This document shows positions 7,980 to 17,574 of a stretch of DNA of 64,000 nucleotides, in pieces. Position 1 is the first letter of the stretch. Every line of letters begins with the position of its first letter. The position numbers and the translations under genes are program-made. Source of the stretch: Agromyces protaetiae (GTDB lineage Bacteria; Actinomycetota; Actinomycetes; Actinomycetales; Microbacteriaceae); contig NZ_CP035491.1 in NCBI RefSeq assembly GCF_004135405.1, positions 2,418,001 to 2,482,000 on the forward strand. The letters run 5' to 3'. Below the pieces are notes generated by a model. It was not told where the DNA came from, made no database searches, and saw only the letters and a program-made list of their open reading frames with translations.

Positions 7980-8825
7980 ATGCGCGACCTCCAGTCCTCG
8001 ATCATCGCCGAGCTCAACGTCCGTCCGACCGTCGACCCCGCCGAAGAGATCCGGCGGCGCACCGATTTCCTGAAGGAGTACCTGCGCACCACGGGTGCGA
8101 AGGGGTTCGTCCTGGGCATCAGCGGCGGCCAGGACTCGAGCCTCGCGGGGCGGCTGTGCAAGCTCGCCGTCGATGAACTGATCGCCGAGGGCACGCCCGC
8201 CCGGTTCGTCGCCGTGCGCTTGCCGTACGGCGTGCAGCACGACGAAGACGACGCGCAGCTCGCGCTGGAGTTCATCGAACCGCAGGAGCAGGTGACCTTC
8301 AACATCAAGGGCGGCGTCGACGGCGTCGCATCCGACTTCGAGGGTGCGCTCGGCGTGCCGATCAGCGACTTCGGCAAGGGCAACGTCAAGGCCCGCCTCC
8401 GCATGGTCGCGCAGTACGCGATCGCAGGCGAGGGCGCGCTTCTCGTCGTCGGCACCGACCATGCCGCCGAGGCGGTGACGGGCTTCTTCACGAAGTTCGG
8501 CGACGGCGGCGCTGACATCCTGCCCCTCACGGGCCTCACGAAGCGTCAGGGTCGCTCGCTTCTCGAGCACCTCGGCGCACCCGAGCGGCTCTCTCTCAAG
8601 GCGCCCACGGCCGACCTCCTCGACCACAACCCGGGGCAGACCGACGAGGCGAACCTCGGGCTCAGCTACACCGAGATCGACGATTTCCTCGAGGGGCGCG
8701 ATGTCGACCCCGCGGTCGCGGAGCGCATCGAGACGCGCTTTCTGCAGACCCGGCACAAGCGCACCGTGCCCGTCTCGATGTTCGACGAGTGGTGGCACGC
8801 GGGCGACGACGAGTGGGGACGCTGA
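7980..8825 (+). CDS. nadE: Ammonia-dependent NAD+ synthetase
   Basis: A 281-residue NAD synthetase that amidates deamido-NAD with ATP and ammonia. It has the PP-loop ISGGQDSS (about residues 47-54), the [13 protein letters not shown] loop and the C-terminal [13 protein letters not shown] signature. The glutaminase domain of long NadE forms is absent. The ATG at 7980 begins the standard N-terminus. A TATGTT hexamer at 7968-7973 ends six bases before it, so the mRNA is probably leaderless. The gene is read alone; the neighbour at 8854 is convergent. Confidence 0.96.
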   Translation: MRDLQSSIIAELNVRPTVDPAEEIRRRTDFLKEYLRTTGAKGFVLGISGGQDSSLAGRLCKLAVDELIAEGTPARFVAVRLPYGVQHDEDDAQLALEFIEPQEQVTFNIKGGVDGVASDFEGALGVPISDFGKGNVKARLRMVAQYAIAGEGALLVVGTDHAAEAVTGFFTKFGDGGADILPLTGLTKRQGRSLLEHLGAPERLSLKAPTADLLDHNPGQTDEANLGLSYTEIDDFLEGRDVDPAVAERIETRFLQTRHKRTVPVSMFDEWWHAGDDEWGR

Positions 8826-8853
8826 GCGACCACGCCGCGTCGGCGCTCGTCGA

Positions 8854-9513
8854 TCAGCGGTCGGCGGATGCCTCGGTGGCGCCCACGACCGGAACGGGAG
8901 CCGTGGTCTTCGGCACAGCGTCGTACGCGACGGTGTCGGCGGTCTCGGCGTGACGCTCGTGGTGCTGCTCGGCGACCCAGGTGTCTTGCGCGTCGAGCAG
9001 TTCTTGTTCGGGGCGCTGACGCTCGCTGCGCCACCGACCGAGGTCGTTCTGGAACTGGCGGCGGGCCCGTGAAGGGCGTCGCTGCCAGTCGATCAGGCGG
9101 TCGCGGAACTCGGCGACGGCGGGGTCGAGCTGGTAGCCGAACGTCGCCGAGGCGCGCTTGAGTTCGTGGAGCTGGTGCGCAGCCCAGTTCGCCGTCACGT
9201 CGGAGCCGCGGATCGGCAGGAGGCGCACGAGGATGTCGGCCTGGCCGATGGCGCGGTCGGTGAGGACCTGCTCTTGCGGGGTGAGCGAGTTCCACACCGA
9301 AGCCTCGGTCGCGGCGTCGACGAGGGCGGAGATCGCGGCCGTCTTGAGCTCGCGGTCGCGTTGCGCGACGAGACGCTTGATGGCGCCCGACGCGATCCAT
9401 GCCGCGAGAAGGCCCGCCGCGAGTACCGCCACGAAAAGGATCGCCGCCGAGAAGACCGTCGGGCGCGCCGCCGTCGACTCGAGCCAGGAGATGAGGTCGT
9501 TCCACCACTGCAT
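8854..9513 (-). CDS. Membrane-anchored coiled-coil-like hypothetical protein
   Basis: A 219-residue protein. After a short N-terminal stretch (MQWWNDLISWLES) comes one clear membrane segment (VFSAAILFVAVLAAGLLAAWIASG, about residues 19-43). A basic helix (IKRLVAQRDRELKTAAIS) and a long charged, helix-rich cytoplasmic part follow, rich in Arg, Gln and Glu. No enzyme motif is visible. Topology suggests a single-pass inner-membrane protein. The start ATG at 9513 directly precedes the membrane segment. The gene ends 28 bases from nadE, convergent. The family occurs in related actinobacteria to my knowledge, but I cannot name a function. Confidence 0.7.
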   Translation of the reverse strand: MQWWNDLISWLESTAARPTVFSAAILFVAVLAAGLLAAWIASGAIKRLVAQRDRELKTAAISALVDAATEASVWNSLTPQEQVLTDRAIGQADILVRLLPIRGSDVTANWAAHQLHELKRASATFGYQLDPAVAEFRDRLIDWQRRPSRARRQFQNDLGRWRSERQRPEQELLDAQDTWVAEQHHERHAETADTVAYDAVPKTTAPVPVVGATEASADR

Positions 9514-9610
9514 GAGCGCAGCGTATCGCCGGGATTCGCGCGCGCCCCCGAGCGTGCTCGGCGTGCCGGGGAAGCCTCGCGCGTGATCTCGAGAACCCTC
9601 GCGCGACGCG

Positions 9611-9862
9611 TCAGCGGAATACGTCGACCGCGTCGCGCCCGTTCCAGAACTCGCCGAGTTCGACAAGCGTCGTACGGCCCGGCGAACGGCGCCGCGCGCG
9701 GTAGCGCGGCGAGCCGTCGACGATCGTACGGTCGATATGGCCGAGCACGGCGCCGTCGCGTGCGGTGACGCGCCACACGTCGGGCGCAGCGGCGACGAGG
9801 CGCAGGCCCCGGACTTCGGCGGGGAACTCCTCGCGCGGACGCGCGAGAACGGATGCGTGCAT
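9611..9862 (-). CDS. Small hypothetical protein
   Basis: An 83-residue basic protein with a beta-strand-rich pattern (PDVWRVTARDGAVLGHIDRTIVDG) reminiscent of short DUF proteins that accompany sensor or transport genes; I do not recognise the family. A good Shine-Dalgarno sequence (GAGAAGAGGAG) lies 6-8 bases before the ATG, which supports translation. It is read on the same strand as the aldo/keto reductase upstream, 109 bases apart. Confidence 0.6.
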   Translation of the reverse strand: MHASVLARPREEFPAEVRGLRLVAAAPDVWRVTARDGAVLGHIDRTIVDGSPRYRARRRSPGRTTLVELGEFWNGRDAVDVFR

Positions 9863-9971
9863 GTTCGCTCCTCTTCTCGTGCAGCCGGCCCTGCAGAGGA
9901 GACGCTAGAGGCACCCGCCGACACGGAGGTCTCGTGCGGCGCGCGGGCGGGACATCCGGATGCTCCGAGCG

Positions 9972-10979
9972 CTACCCGAGCACGGTGCCGTGCGCCGCGA
10001 ACGGCTCGATCGCGGCGATCTCGTCGGCCGTGAGCGGAGAAGCCTCGAGCGCCGCGACGTTCTGTTCGAGCTGCGCGACGCTCGACGCGCCGATGAGCGC
10101 GCTCGCGACGAGCGGCTGGCGCAGTACCCAGGTCACGGCGAGCTGCGCGAGGGTCTGACCGCGCCCCTTCGCGATCGCGTCGAGTGCACGTGCGCGCTCG
10201 AGGTATTCGGCGCTGATGCGCTCGGGCGGCAGGAAGTGGCTCGTCGCGGCGCGCGAGCCCGCAGGGACGTCGCCGCCGAGGTAGCGGTCGGTGAGGAGGC
10301 CTTGCGCGAGCGGCGAGAACACGATGCTCGCGGCCCCCACCTCGTCGAGCGCCTCGAAGAGGCCGTCCTCGATGCGCCGGTCGAACATCGAGTAGCGCGG
10401 CTGGTGGATCGTGAGCGGCACGCCCTCGGCGGCGAGTGCGGCAGCGGCGCGGCGGGTCTCGTCGGGGGAGTAGTTCGAGATGCCGACGTAGAGGGCCTTG
10501 CCCTGCCGCACCGCGTGCGCGAGGGCGCCCATCGTCTCTTCGACGGGCGTGTCGGGGTCGGGGCGGTGCGAGTAGTAGACGTCGACGTAGTCGAGGCTGA
10601 GGCGTCGGAGGCTCTGGTCGAGCGAGGAGAGCAGGTACTTGCGCGACCCCCACTCGCCGTAGGGGCCGTCCCACATGCGGTAGCCGGCCTTCGTCGAGAC
10701 GATGAGCTCGTCGCGGTAGGGGGCGAGGTCGGTCGCGAGCAGGCGGCCGAAGTTCGTCTCGGCGCTGCCGGCGGGCGGGCCGTAGTTGTTCGCGAGGTCG
10801 AAGTGCGTGACGCCGAGGTCGAACGCGCGGCGCACGATCGCCCGCTGCGTCTCGAACGGCCGCTCGTCGCCGAAGTTGTGCCAGAGGCCGAGCGAGACGG
10901 GCGGGAGCCGGAGCCCGCTTCTTCCGACGCGGACGTAGGGGATCTGCTCGTAGCGGTCTGCCGCGGCGACGTAGGTCAT
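9972..10979 (-). CDS. L-glyceraldehyde 3-phosphate reductase-type aldo/keto reductase
   Basis: A 335-residue NADPH-dependent aldo/keto reductase with the catalytic tetrad visible: Asp and Tyr in THFDLANNYGPP, Lys in IVSTKAGY, His in YYSHRPDP. The GPPAGSAETNFG and RKYLLSSLDQSLRRL segments match the YghZ/GPR branch (AKR14), which reduces L-glyceraldehyde 3-phosphate and methylglyoxal in E. coli. Near-full family length. It stands alone, divergent from the SSB-like gene. The sub-branch assignment is by motif only, so the physiological substrate is uncertain. Confidence 0.88.
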   Translation of the reverse strand: MTYVAAADRYEQIPYVRVGRSGLRLPPVSLGLWHNFGDERPFETQRAIVRRAFDLGVTHFDLANNYGPPAGSAETNFGRLLATDLAPYRDELIVSTKAGYRMWDGPYGEWGSRKYLLSSLDQSLRRLSLDYVDVYYSHRPDPDTPVEETMGALAHAVRQGKALYVGISNYSPDETRRAAAALAAEGVPLTIHQPRYSMFDRRIEDGLFEALDEVGAASIVFSPLAQGLLTDRYLGGDVPAGSRAATSHFLPPERISAEYLERARALDAIAKGRGQTLAQLAVTWVLRQPLVASALIGASSVAQLEQNVAALEASPLTADEIAAIEPFAAHGTVLG

Positions 10980-11096
10980 GCGGCAAGCCTATGGCGGGGT
11001 GACGAGCGCTCCTCCACATCGGCGCGAATCGAGCGCTCGTGCACATTCAGTGGGCTTCGCCGGGTGGATGCCTCGCCGCCGCGAGATCGTCGAGGC

Positions 11097-11142
11097 ACGC
11101 GGCATCCGGGGTCTTCCGGCACGAGCGCTCCGGATGCCGCGT
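11097..11142. repeat. Perfect 13-bp inverted repeat in the leader of the SSB-like gene
   Basis: ACGCGGCATCCGG (11097-11109) and its exact complement (11130-11142) are separated by 20 bases, 40 bases before the ssb-like start. Each arm contains a CATCCG core. It could form a leader hairpin or act as a protein-binding site. No U-run follows, so it is not a standard terminator. Confidence 0.6.
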
Positions 11143-11181
11143 ATCCGGCCGCATTCGCGGCGCCGACCCATAGGAGGACAC

Positions 11182-11799
11182 ATGACCGATCTCATCACCG
11201 TGACCGGCGTCGTCGGGACCGACCCGCGCGCCATCGTCACCCAGCAGGGCATCCCCATCACCTCGTTCCGTCTCGCCTCCACCCGGCGGATCTTCGACCG
11301 TGAGAAGGGCACTTGGCAGGACGGCGAGACCAACTGGTACGGCATCTCGGCGTTCCGCAAGCTCGCGTTCAACGCCAACGCATCGCTCCGCAAGGGCGAG
11401 CGCGTGATCGTGCACGGGCGACTCAAGCTCCGCCCGTGGCAGGCGGGTGAACGGTCGGGCACCGCGGTCGAGATCGAAGCAGAGTCGATCGGTCACGACC
11501 TCACGTGGGGGATCACGCAGCTCCAGCGGCTGCGCAGCGAGCCGGCTGCTGGAACGTCGACCGACGGAGCGGACGTCGGCGCAGACGGTGCTGAGGGCGA
11601 AGTGCCGGATGCCCCGGCCGACGGCTTCACCGACGCGGTCGGCGCAGGCGCGCCGGCCTCGGACGAGCTCGTCCCGGCAGCGCTCGACTCCGACGGCGGC
11701 TGGCCGTACGTCGGCGGGTTCGACGACCACGACGGCGGCGCCGAGGCATCCGATCGTACCGACCCCGTCGAGCGTGCTGACGCGGGAATCCTCGTCTGA
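11182..11799 (+). CDS. Single-stranded DNA-binding protein (SSB-like, short OB domain)
   Basis: A 205-residue protein whose first about 110 residues form an SSB OB fold (TVTGVVGTDPRAIVTQQGIPITSFRLAS, WYGISAFRKLAFNANASLRKGERVIVHGRL). The second half is a disordered, acidic, Ala/Gly-rich tail. The tail does not end in the acidic -DDDIPF-type peptide of the main SSB, closing instead with DAGILV. This therefore looks like the second, SsbB-type paralogue, not the essential replication SSB. An AGGAGG Shine-Dalgarno sequence precedes the ATG at 11182, and a strong inverted repeat lies in the leader. Confidence 0.82.
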   Translation: MTDLITVTGVVGTDPRAIVTQQGIPITSFRLASTRRIFDREKGTWQDGETNWYGISAFRKLAFNANASLRKGERVIVHGRLKLRPWQAGERSGTAVEIEAESIGHDLTWGITQLQRLRSEPAAGTSTDGADVGADGAEGEVPDAPADGFTDAVGAGAPASDELVPAALDSDGGWPYVGGFDDHDGGAEASDRTDPVERADAGILV

Positions 11800-11872
11800 G
11801 CCTCACGGCTTCCGCCCGTGCCGAACGCATAGACTCGGCACGGGCGGCGCAGTCCGCCGGGACAGGGGAGAG

Positions 11873-12376
11873 ATGTCGCTGCCGCACCGCAAGACCACGG
11901 CTCCGGTGATCGCCGGGGCCGTGCTCGTCACCGCGCTGCTGAGCGGGTGCAGCCTGTTCGCCTCTGAGCCCGATGACGGAGGCCGCCCGACACCGTCGAC
12001 CTCGCAGACGCCGAGCCCCGTCGGGCCCACCGAGGCGCCCGCTCCGACCCTGCGGCCCGAGCTCTCGGCCGACGAGAACCTCGCGTTCTTCGACTTCGTC
12101 AACACTGCGACGCTCGCCGCCGACCCGAGCGGCGCCGGGCGATCGTTCATCGACGGGCTCGTCGCCGCGGGCTTCGACAAATCGGCCATGCAGGTGACGA
12201 GCGATCTCACGACGCGCGACACCCCGGCCGACTCGATCCAATTCTCGGTGCTCTTCCAGGGGGAGTGCCTCATCGGGCAGTACGGGCCCGCCTCGGGCGG
12301 GTACCACGGCGCCGTCCGGCCAGCGCTCGGAACGGGCGGGTGCCTCATCGGCTCGACGCGGCCCATCGACTGGTGA
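11873..12376 (+). CDS. Secreted lipoprotein of unknown function
   Basis: A 167-residue lipoprotein. It has a basic N-terminus, a hydrophobic stretch and the lipobox LLSGC (Cys about residue 26), then a Pro/Thr/Ser-rich linker of about 35 residues. The globular part is small, with two conserved-looking cysteines (GECLIGQYGP and GGCLIGSTR), which suggests a disulfide outside the cell. The domain resembles DUF6993-type actinobacterial lipoproteins, a tentative match. A GGGGAGAG ribosome-binding site precedes the ATG. Confidence 0.75.
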   Translation: MSLPHRKTTAPVIAGAVLVTALLSGCSLFASEPDDGGRPTPSTSQTPSPVGPTEAPAPTLRPELSADENLAFFDFVNTATLAADPSGAGRSFIDGLVAAGFDKSAMQVTSDLTTRDTPADSIQFSVLFQGECLIGQYGPASGGYHGAVRPALGTGGCLIGSTRPIDW

Positions 12377-12477
12377 TCCGGGGGCTGCCCGGGCTTCGTG
12401 GGGCTCAGCCGCAGGCGGGGCGACCCGGTAGGCTAAGTCGCTGAACTTCGTACTCCACGATCAAGGGGATTCTCTCG

Positions 12478-14160
<1,683 letters not shown>

Positions 14161-14165
14161 CCGGC

Positions 14166-14642
14166 ATGCGGCTCCACGTGCCGACGCCGCTCCGCTGGAG
14201 CGATCTCGACGCGTACGGGCACGTCAACAACGCCCGGATGCTGAGCCTCCTCGAAGAGGCTCGCATCCAGGCGTTCTGGGTGTCCGACGACATCGCCGAG
14301 CACGCAGCCGGGGCGACGACCGCCGTCATCGACGCTTCGCCCGGAACGCGCACCCTGACGCTCATCGCGCGCCAGGAGGTCGAGTACCTGGCCCCCATCC
14401 CGTACCACCGCACCCCGCTCGACATCGAACTGTGGATCAGTCAACTCGGCGGTGCGAGCTTCGATGTCTGCTACGAGGTGTACTCACCCGACGGCGTCGC
14501 GCCACGCGTGCTCTACACGCGTGCGGCGACGACGATCGTGCTCACCGACGCCCAGAGCGGCAAGCCGCGGCGCATGACCCCCGACGAGCGTGCGGCGTGG
14601 TCGCCGTACCTCGGTGAGCGCGTCGCGTTCCGGCGGCGCTGA
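14166..14642 (+). CDS. Hotdog-fold acyl-CoA thioesterase (4HBT type)
   Basis: A 158-residue single hotdog domain with the 4-hydroxybenzoyl-CoA thioesterase signature RWSDLDAYGHVNNARML (Asp in the active-site position, about residue 15). QEVEYLAPIPYHRTPLDIELWI and the basic end of the domain follow. It is expected to hydrolyse acyl-CoA thioesters in the cytoplasm; chain length cannot be told. It begins 5 bases after ettA and is presumably co-transcribed, an arrangement I recall as common in actinobacteria. Confidence 0.88.
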   Translation: MRLHVPTPLRWSDLDAYGHVNNARMLSLLEEARIQAFWVSDDIAEHAAGATTAVIDASPGTRTLTLIARQEVEYLAPIPYHRTPLDIELWISQLGGASFDVCYEVYSPDGVAPRVLYTRAATTIVLTDAQSGKPRRMTPDERAAWSPYLGERVAFRRR

Positions 14643-14706
14643 GCGAGCGCGAGCTCCGAACGACCGAGCGCTCTGAGCGAATGTGCTCCGGTCGAGCGGC
14701 AGCACG

Positions 14707-15210
14707 TCAGTCGAGCGGGACGTCGCTGAACGTGCCCTGCCACACGGCTCGGCTGCCCGCTTCGGCGATCCGCACGAGCGTGATCGTCGACCCGATGCCG
14801 ACGACGAGCGCGGCGACCGTGAGCAGGGCGCTCACGCCGAGCACGGCTCCGCGTGAGAGTGCGCGCGAGCGGCGCTTCGCAACGAGTTCGACGACCGCCC
14901 ACACGGCGACGGCGATCGCGAGCACGAGGAGCCCGACGGCCCAGGGGATGAGATCGGGGCCCTGGTTCGCGTGTTCCTGGATGAGCGGGGCGGCGGGAAC
15001 GCGCGCCTCGAGCCACTTGCCCGCCTCGACGGTGACGAGGACGAGCGGCAGGATCGCGAGGCCGCCGAGAAGGCACGGCACCCACAGCACTCGGCGTGCC
15101 GCGGGCCACACGGCGACGACGAGCAGGAGGAGCCCGAGCAGGGGGATCGCGACGACGACGACGTGGATGAGCAGGATGTGGAGCGGAAGGCCTGCGAACT
15201 CGTAGTCCAT
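14707..15210 (-). CDS. DUF2231-type four-helix membrane protein
   Basis: A 167-residue integral membrane protein with four hydrophobic helices. The first contains LHILLIHVVVVAIPLLGLLL, with two histidines that could bind haem or a metal, as in DUF2231 proteins. It ends with an exported-looking loop (GSRAVWQGTFSDVPLD). The gene begins 5 bases after the stop of the Rieske protein gene, so the two are one unit. The pairing suggests a small membrane redox module, which is an inference from neighbourhood only. Confidence 0.8.
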   Translation of the reverse strand: MDYEFAGLPLHILLIHVVVVAIPLLGLLLLVVAVWPAARRVLWVPCLLGGLAILPLVLVTVEAGKWLEARVPAAPLIQEHANQGPDLIPWAVGLLVLAIAVAVWAVVELVAKRRSRALSRGAVLGVSALLTVAALVVGIGSTITLVRIAEAGSRAVWQGTFSDVPLD

Positions 15211-15215
15211 GGCGG

Positions 15216-15710
15216 TCACGCGCCCGCGACGATGCGGTCGCCGTCGAGGCGGACGGCGAACGGGTCGAGCGCGCGGAGCGCGGGGCCGACGATGACATCG
15301 CCCGTGGCTGCGTCGAAGGTCGAGCCGTGACACGGGCACTTGAGCTCCGCACCCGCGGCGGCGACCACGCACTGCTGATGCGTGCAGATCGCGCTGAAGG
15401 CGACGACTTGGCCCGCGGTCGGCTGGGCGACGAGCACGGGTTGCCCGTCGACCTCGACGCCGAGGCTGCCGCCGACCGGCACGTCGGCGAGGGCCGCGAC
15501 CTCGGCGCCCGGGTCGGCGGCGGGCGCCTCGCCCGCACCGCCGTTTCCCGAACCCGTGCCGATGCCGCCGTCGGGCGAGCCCGTGCTCCCGCCCGAGCCG
15601 TCGTCGGGGGCGCAGCCGACGAGGAGGAGCACACCGCCGATCGCACCCGTTCCGCCGAGCGTCAGGGCGATGCGCCGCGTGACCTCGGTCGCTTCCGTGG
15701 CATCCGTCAT
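15216..15710 (-). CDS. Rieske [2Fe-2S] domain lipoprotein
   Basis: A 164-residue exported Rieske protein. The N-terminus holds a twin-arginine-like TRRIALTLGG followed by a hydrophobic run and lipobox LLLVGC. A Gly/Ser-rich linker comes next, then a small Rieske domain with both cluster motifs: C-T-H-x2-C (ICTHQQC) and C-x2-H (CPCHGSTFD). Folded export by Tat with lipid anchoring is expected. Without cytochrome bc1 partners nearby it is not the respiratory QcrA. The start ATG at 15710 has a GAGAGG ribosome-binding site. It is co-directional and adjacent to the DUF2231 membrane protein. Confidence 0.9.
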   Translation of the reverse strand: MTDATEATEVTRRIALTLGGTGAIGGVLLLVGCAPDDGSGGSTGSPDGGIGTGSGNGGAGEAPAADPGAEVAALADVPVGGSLGVEVDGQPVLVAQPTAGQVVAFSAICTHQQCVVAAAGAELKCPCHGSTFDAATGDVIVGPALRALDPFAVRLDGDRIVAGA

Positions 15711-15841
15711 CGCCGATCGCCTCTCGTCGGGTGGAGCCTGGATTCCCGTGCGGCAATTCTCGCGGCACGGAGCATCCGCCGGTCGAAACTCGCAGGATTC
15801 ATTCAGACGAATGCAACGCTCCCGCCAAAGGAGCGCAGCGC

Positions 15842-16723
15842 TCAGTCGAACTTCGACGGGTCGGGAACTCGCACCATGCCCTCTTGGCCGACCGACGCGA
15901 CGAGCACGCCGCCCTGCGTGTAGATGCGCCCGAGCGAGAGCCCGCGGCCGCCGCTCGCCGACGACGACTCCTGCGTGAACAGCAGCCACTCGTCGACGCG
16001 CGCGTTACGGTGCCACCACATGGCGTGGTCGAGGCTCGCGATCTTCAGACCGGGCGTCGTCCACGCGACGCCGTGCGCCCGCAGGATGGGCTCGAGGACC
16101 GTGTAGTCGCTCGCGTACGCGAGCGCGGCCCGGTGCAGCATGGGGTCGTCGGGGAGTCGCCCGTACGCCTTCATCCAGACGGCCTGGTGCGGCACGTGCG
16201 CACCCTCGACCTTCAAATAGATGGGCGACGGCACATGGCGGATGTCGAACGCGCGCTCGTACGACCAGTACTGGGCGATGTCGTGGTCGATGTTGCCGAG
16301 GATGTCGGCCGTCGACGGCAGGGACTCGGGGTCGGGCAGCCCTACGGGCATGTCGATCTGGTGCTCGAGCCCGATGTCTTCGGTCTGGAACGACGCGATG
16401 AGGGAGAGGATCGGGAGGCCGTGCTGATACGCCTGCGTACGGCGCGTCGAGAACGAGCGGCCGTCGTGGATTCGGTCGACGGCGAACGTGATGGGGTGCT
16501 CGATGTCGCCCGGCCGCAGGAAGTAGCCGTGCATCGAGTGCAGGAGGCGGTCGTCGCCGACCGTTCGCCCGGCTGCGACGAGCGACTGCGCGAGCACCTG
16601 GCCGCCGAACACGCGGCCGAGGGGCATCCAGTGCGACGGACCCGTGAAGATGTCCTCGGTCGTGCGGGCACCGGTGTCGGTGAGTTGCAGGGTGCTGAGC
16701 AGTCGGTCGATCGGACCGGTCAT
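15842..16723 (-). CDS. tesB: Acyl-CoA thioesterase II
   Basis: A 293-residue double-hotdog thioesterase that releases fatty acids from acyl-CoA. Family marks include RVFGGQVLAQSLVAAGRTV, LHSMHGYFLRPGD and, in the second half, ASLDHAMWWHRNARVDEWLLF with the catalytic Asp and neighbouring residues, then GRGLSLGRIYTQGG. The ATG at 16723 is preferred to an upstream in-frame ATG at 16750 because GGAGGAACG sits right before it. Stand-alone gene; divergent from the hypothetical at 16831. Confidence 0.94.
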   Translation of the reverse strand: MTGPIDRLLSTLQLTDTGARTTEDIFTGPSHWMPLGRVFGGQVLAQSLVAAGRTVGDDRLLHSMHGYFLRPGDIEHPITFAVDRIHDGRSFSTRRTQAYQHGLPILSLIASFQTEDIGLEHQIDMPVGLPDPESLPSTADILGNIDHDIAQYWSYERAFDIRHVPSPIYLKVEGAHVPHQAVWMKAYGRLPDDPMLHRAALAYASDYTVLEPILRAHGVAWTTPGLKIASLDHAMWWHRNARVDEWLLFTQESSSASGGRGLSLGRIYTQGGVLVASVGQEGMVRVPDPSKFD

Positions 16724-16830
16724 CGTTCCTCCGTCGTGGGCAGGCCTCACGCCCGCTGCGCTCGTCGCACGGCCGAGGGTGGAGGCCGTCGCCGGAGGCA
16801 GCGGCGCTCCCTTGGTAGTTTAGACAGGAC

Positions 16831-17511
16831 ATGGCCAACCACTTCACGCTCGCCGACAGCCTGTCGCTCGGCGACCTGCACACGTATCTGCAGCGTGCGG
16901 CGCGCGTCGAAGACGGCTCCGTGCGCCTCATCGCGGGTTCGGGCATCCTCGCCGTCTACACGGCGATCCTCTACCCGAGAGGCATCCTCGACGAGAGTCC
17001 CACGGTGCTGGGCCTCCGCACGTTCGCCCTCGCCGACACCGAAGACTTCGACGCCGTCGTGCCCATGCGCTCCGTCGTCGACCGCATCGTGCGCGCCCGC
17101 GCGGAGATCGGCGAGAACGACGAGTCGCACCCCGTGCGCATGTCGCGTCCGCCCGAGGTCAACACCGTCACCTGGGCGGGCATCTCGCCGCCGCGAGGCG
17201 GTTGGCGTCCGCTCGGCGAGACGGATGCCCCGCGGCTCGAGTCTGCGGCGCGCGCGGGCATCGAGGAGGTCGCCGAGGCGATCCCGACCGGCACGGGCGA
17301 GCAGCTCGTGCAGCGCGTCCGCAGCGAAGTGTGGGGCCGCGGAGTCGACGGGCTCGAGTACGTGCCCGCCGGCGCGGCGTTCGCCGCCTACAGCCTCGGG
17401 TTCCTCGGCGACGACCCCGTCGCCGTCTTCGAGACGGGCCCGTGGACGCGCCTCAGTTCGAGGCGCGGGCACGTGCTCGTGCGGCGCAAGCCCTGGACGC
17501 TCAAAGGCTGA
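16831..17511 (+). CDS. Conserved hypothetical protein
   Basis: A 226-residue soluble protein beginning MANHFTLADSLSLGDLHTYLQRAARVEDG. It has an N-terminal helical part, a central segment with VPMRSVVDRIVRARAEIG, and a C-terminal strand-rich part ending RRGHVLVRRKPWTL. I recognise no enzyme motif; the whole protein looks like one of the Micrococcales-specific conserved families. A TAGTTTAGACA stretch ends a few bases before the ATG, consistent with a leaderless promoter. Convergent with the FAD dehydrogenase, with a hairpin between them. Confidence 0.72.
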   Translation: MANHFTLADSLSLGDLHTYLQRAARVEDGSVRLIAGSGILAVYTAILYPRGILDESPTVLGLRTFALADTEDFDAVVPMRSVVDRIVRARAEIGENDESHPVRMSRPPEVNTVTWAGISPPRGGWRPLGETDAPRLESAARAGIEEVAEAIPTGTGEQLVQRVRSEVWGRGVDGLEYVPAGAAFAAYSLGFLGDDPVAVFETGPWTRLSSRRGHVLVRRKPWTLKG

Positions 17512-17519
17512 TCCGGAGA

Positions 17520-17560
17520 GCGAGCGGATGCCCGGGGCGCGCCCCGCGACATCCGCTCGC
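17520..17560. terminator. Bidirectional terminator-like hairpin
   Basis: GCGAGCGGATG (17520-17530) pairs with CATCCGCTCGC (17550-17560), with a second inner pairing GGGG/CCCC around 17534-17545. It lies between two convergent genes, the expected place for a shared terminator. Both arms contain the CGGATG / CATCCG core. Confidence 0.65.
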
Positions 17561-17574
17561 GCCGTTCGTGGGAC

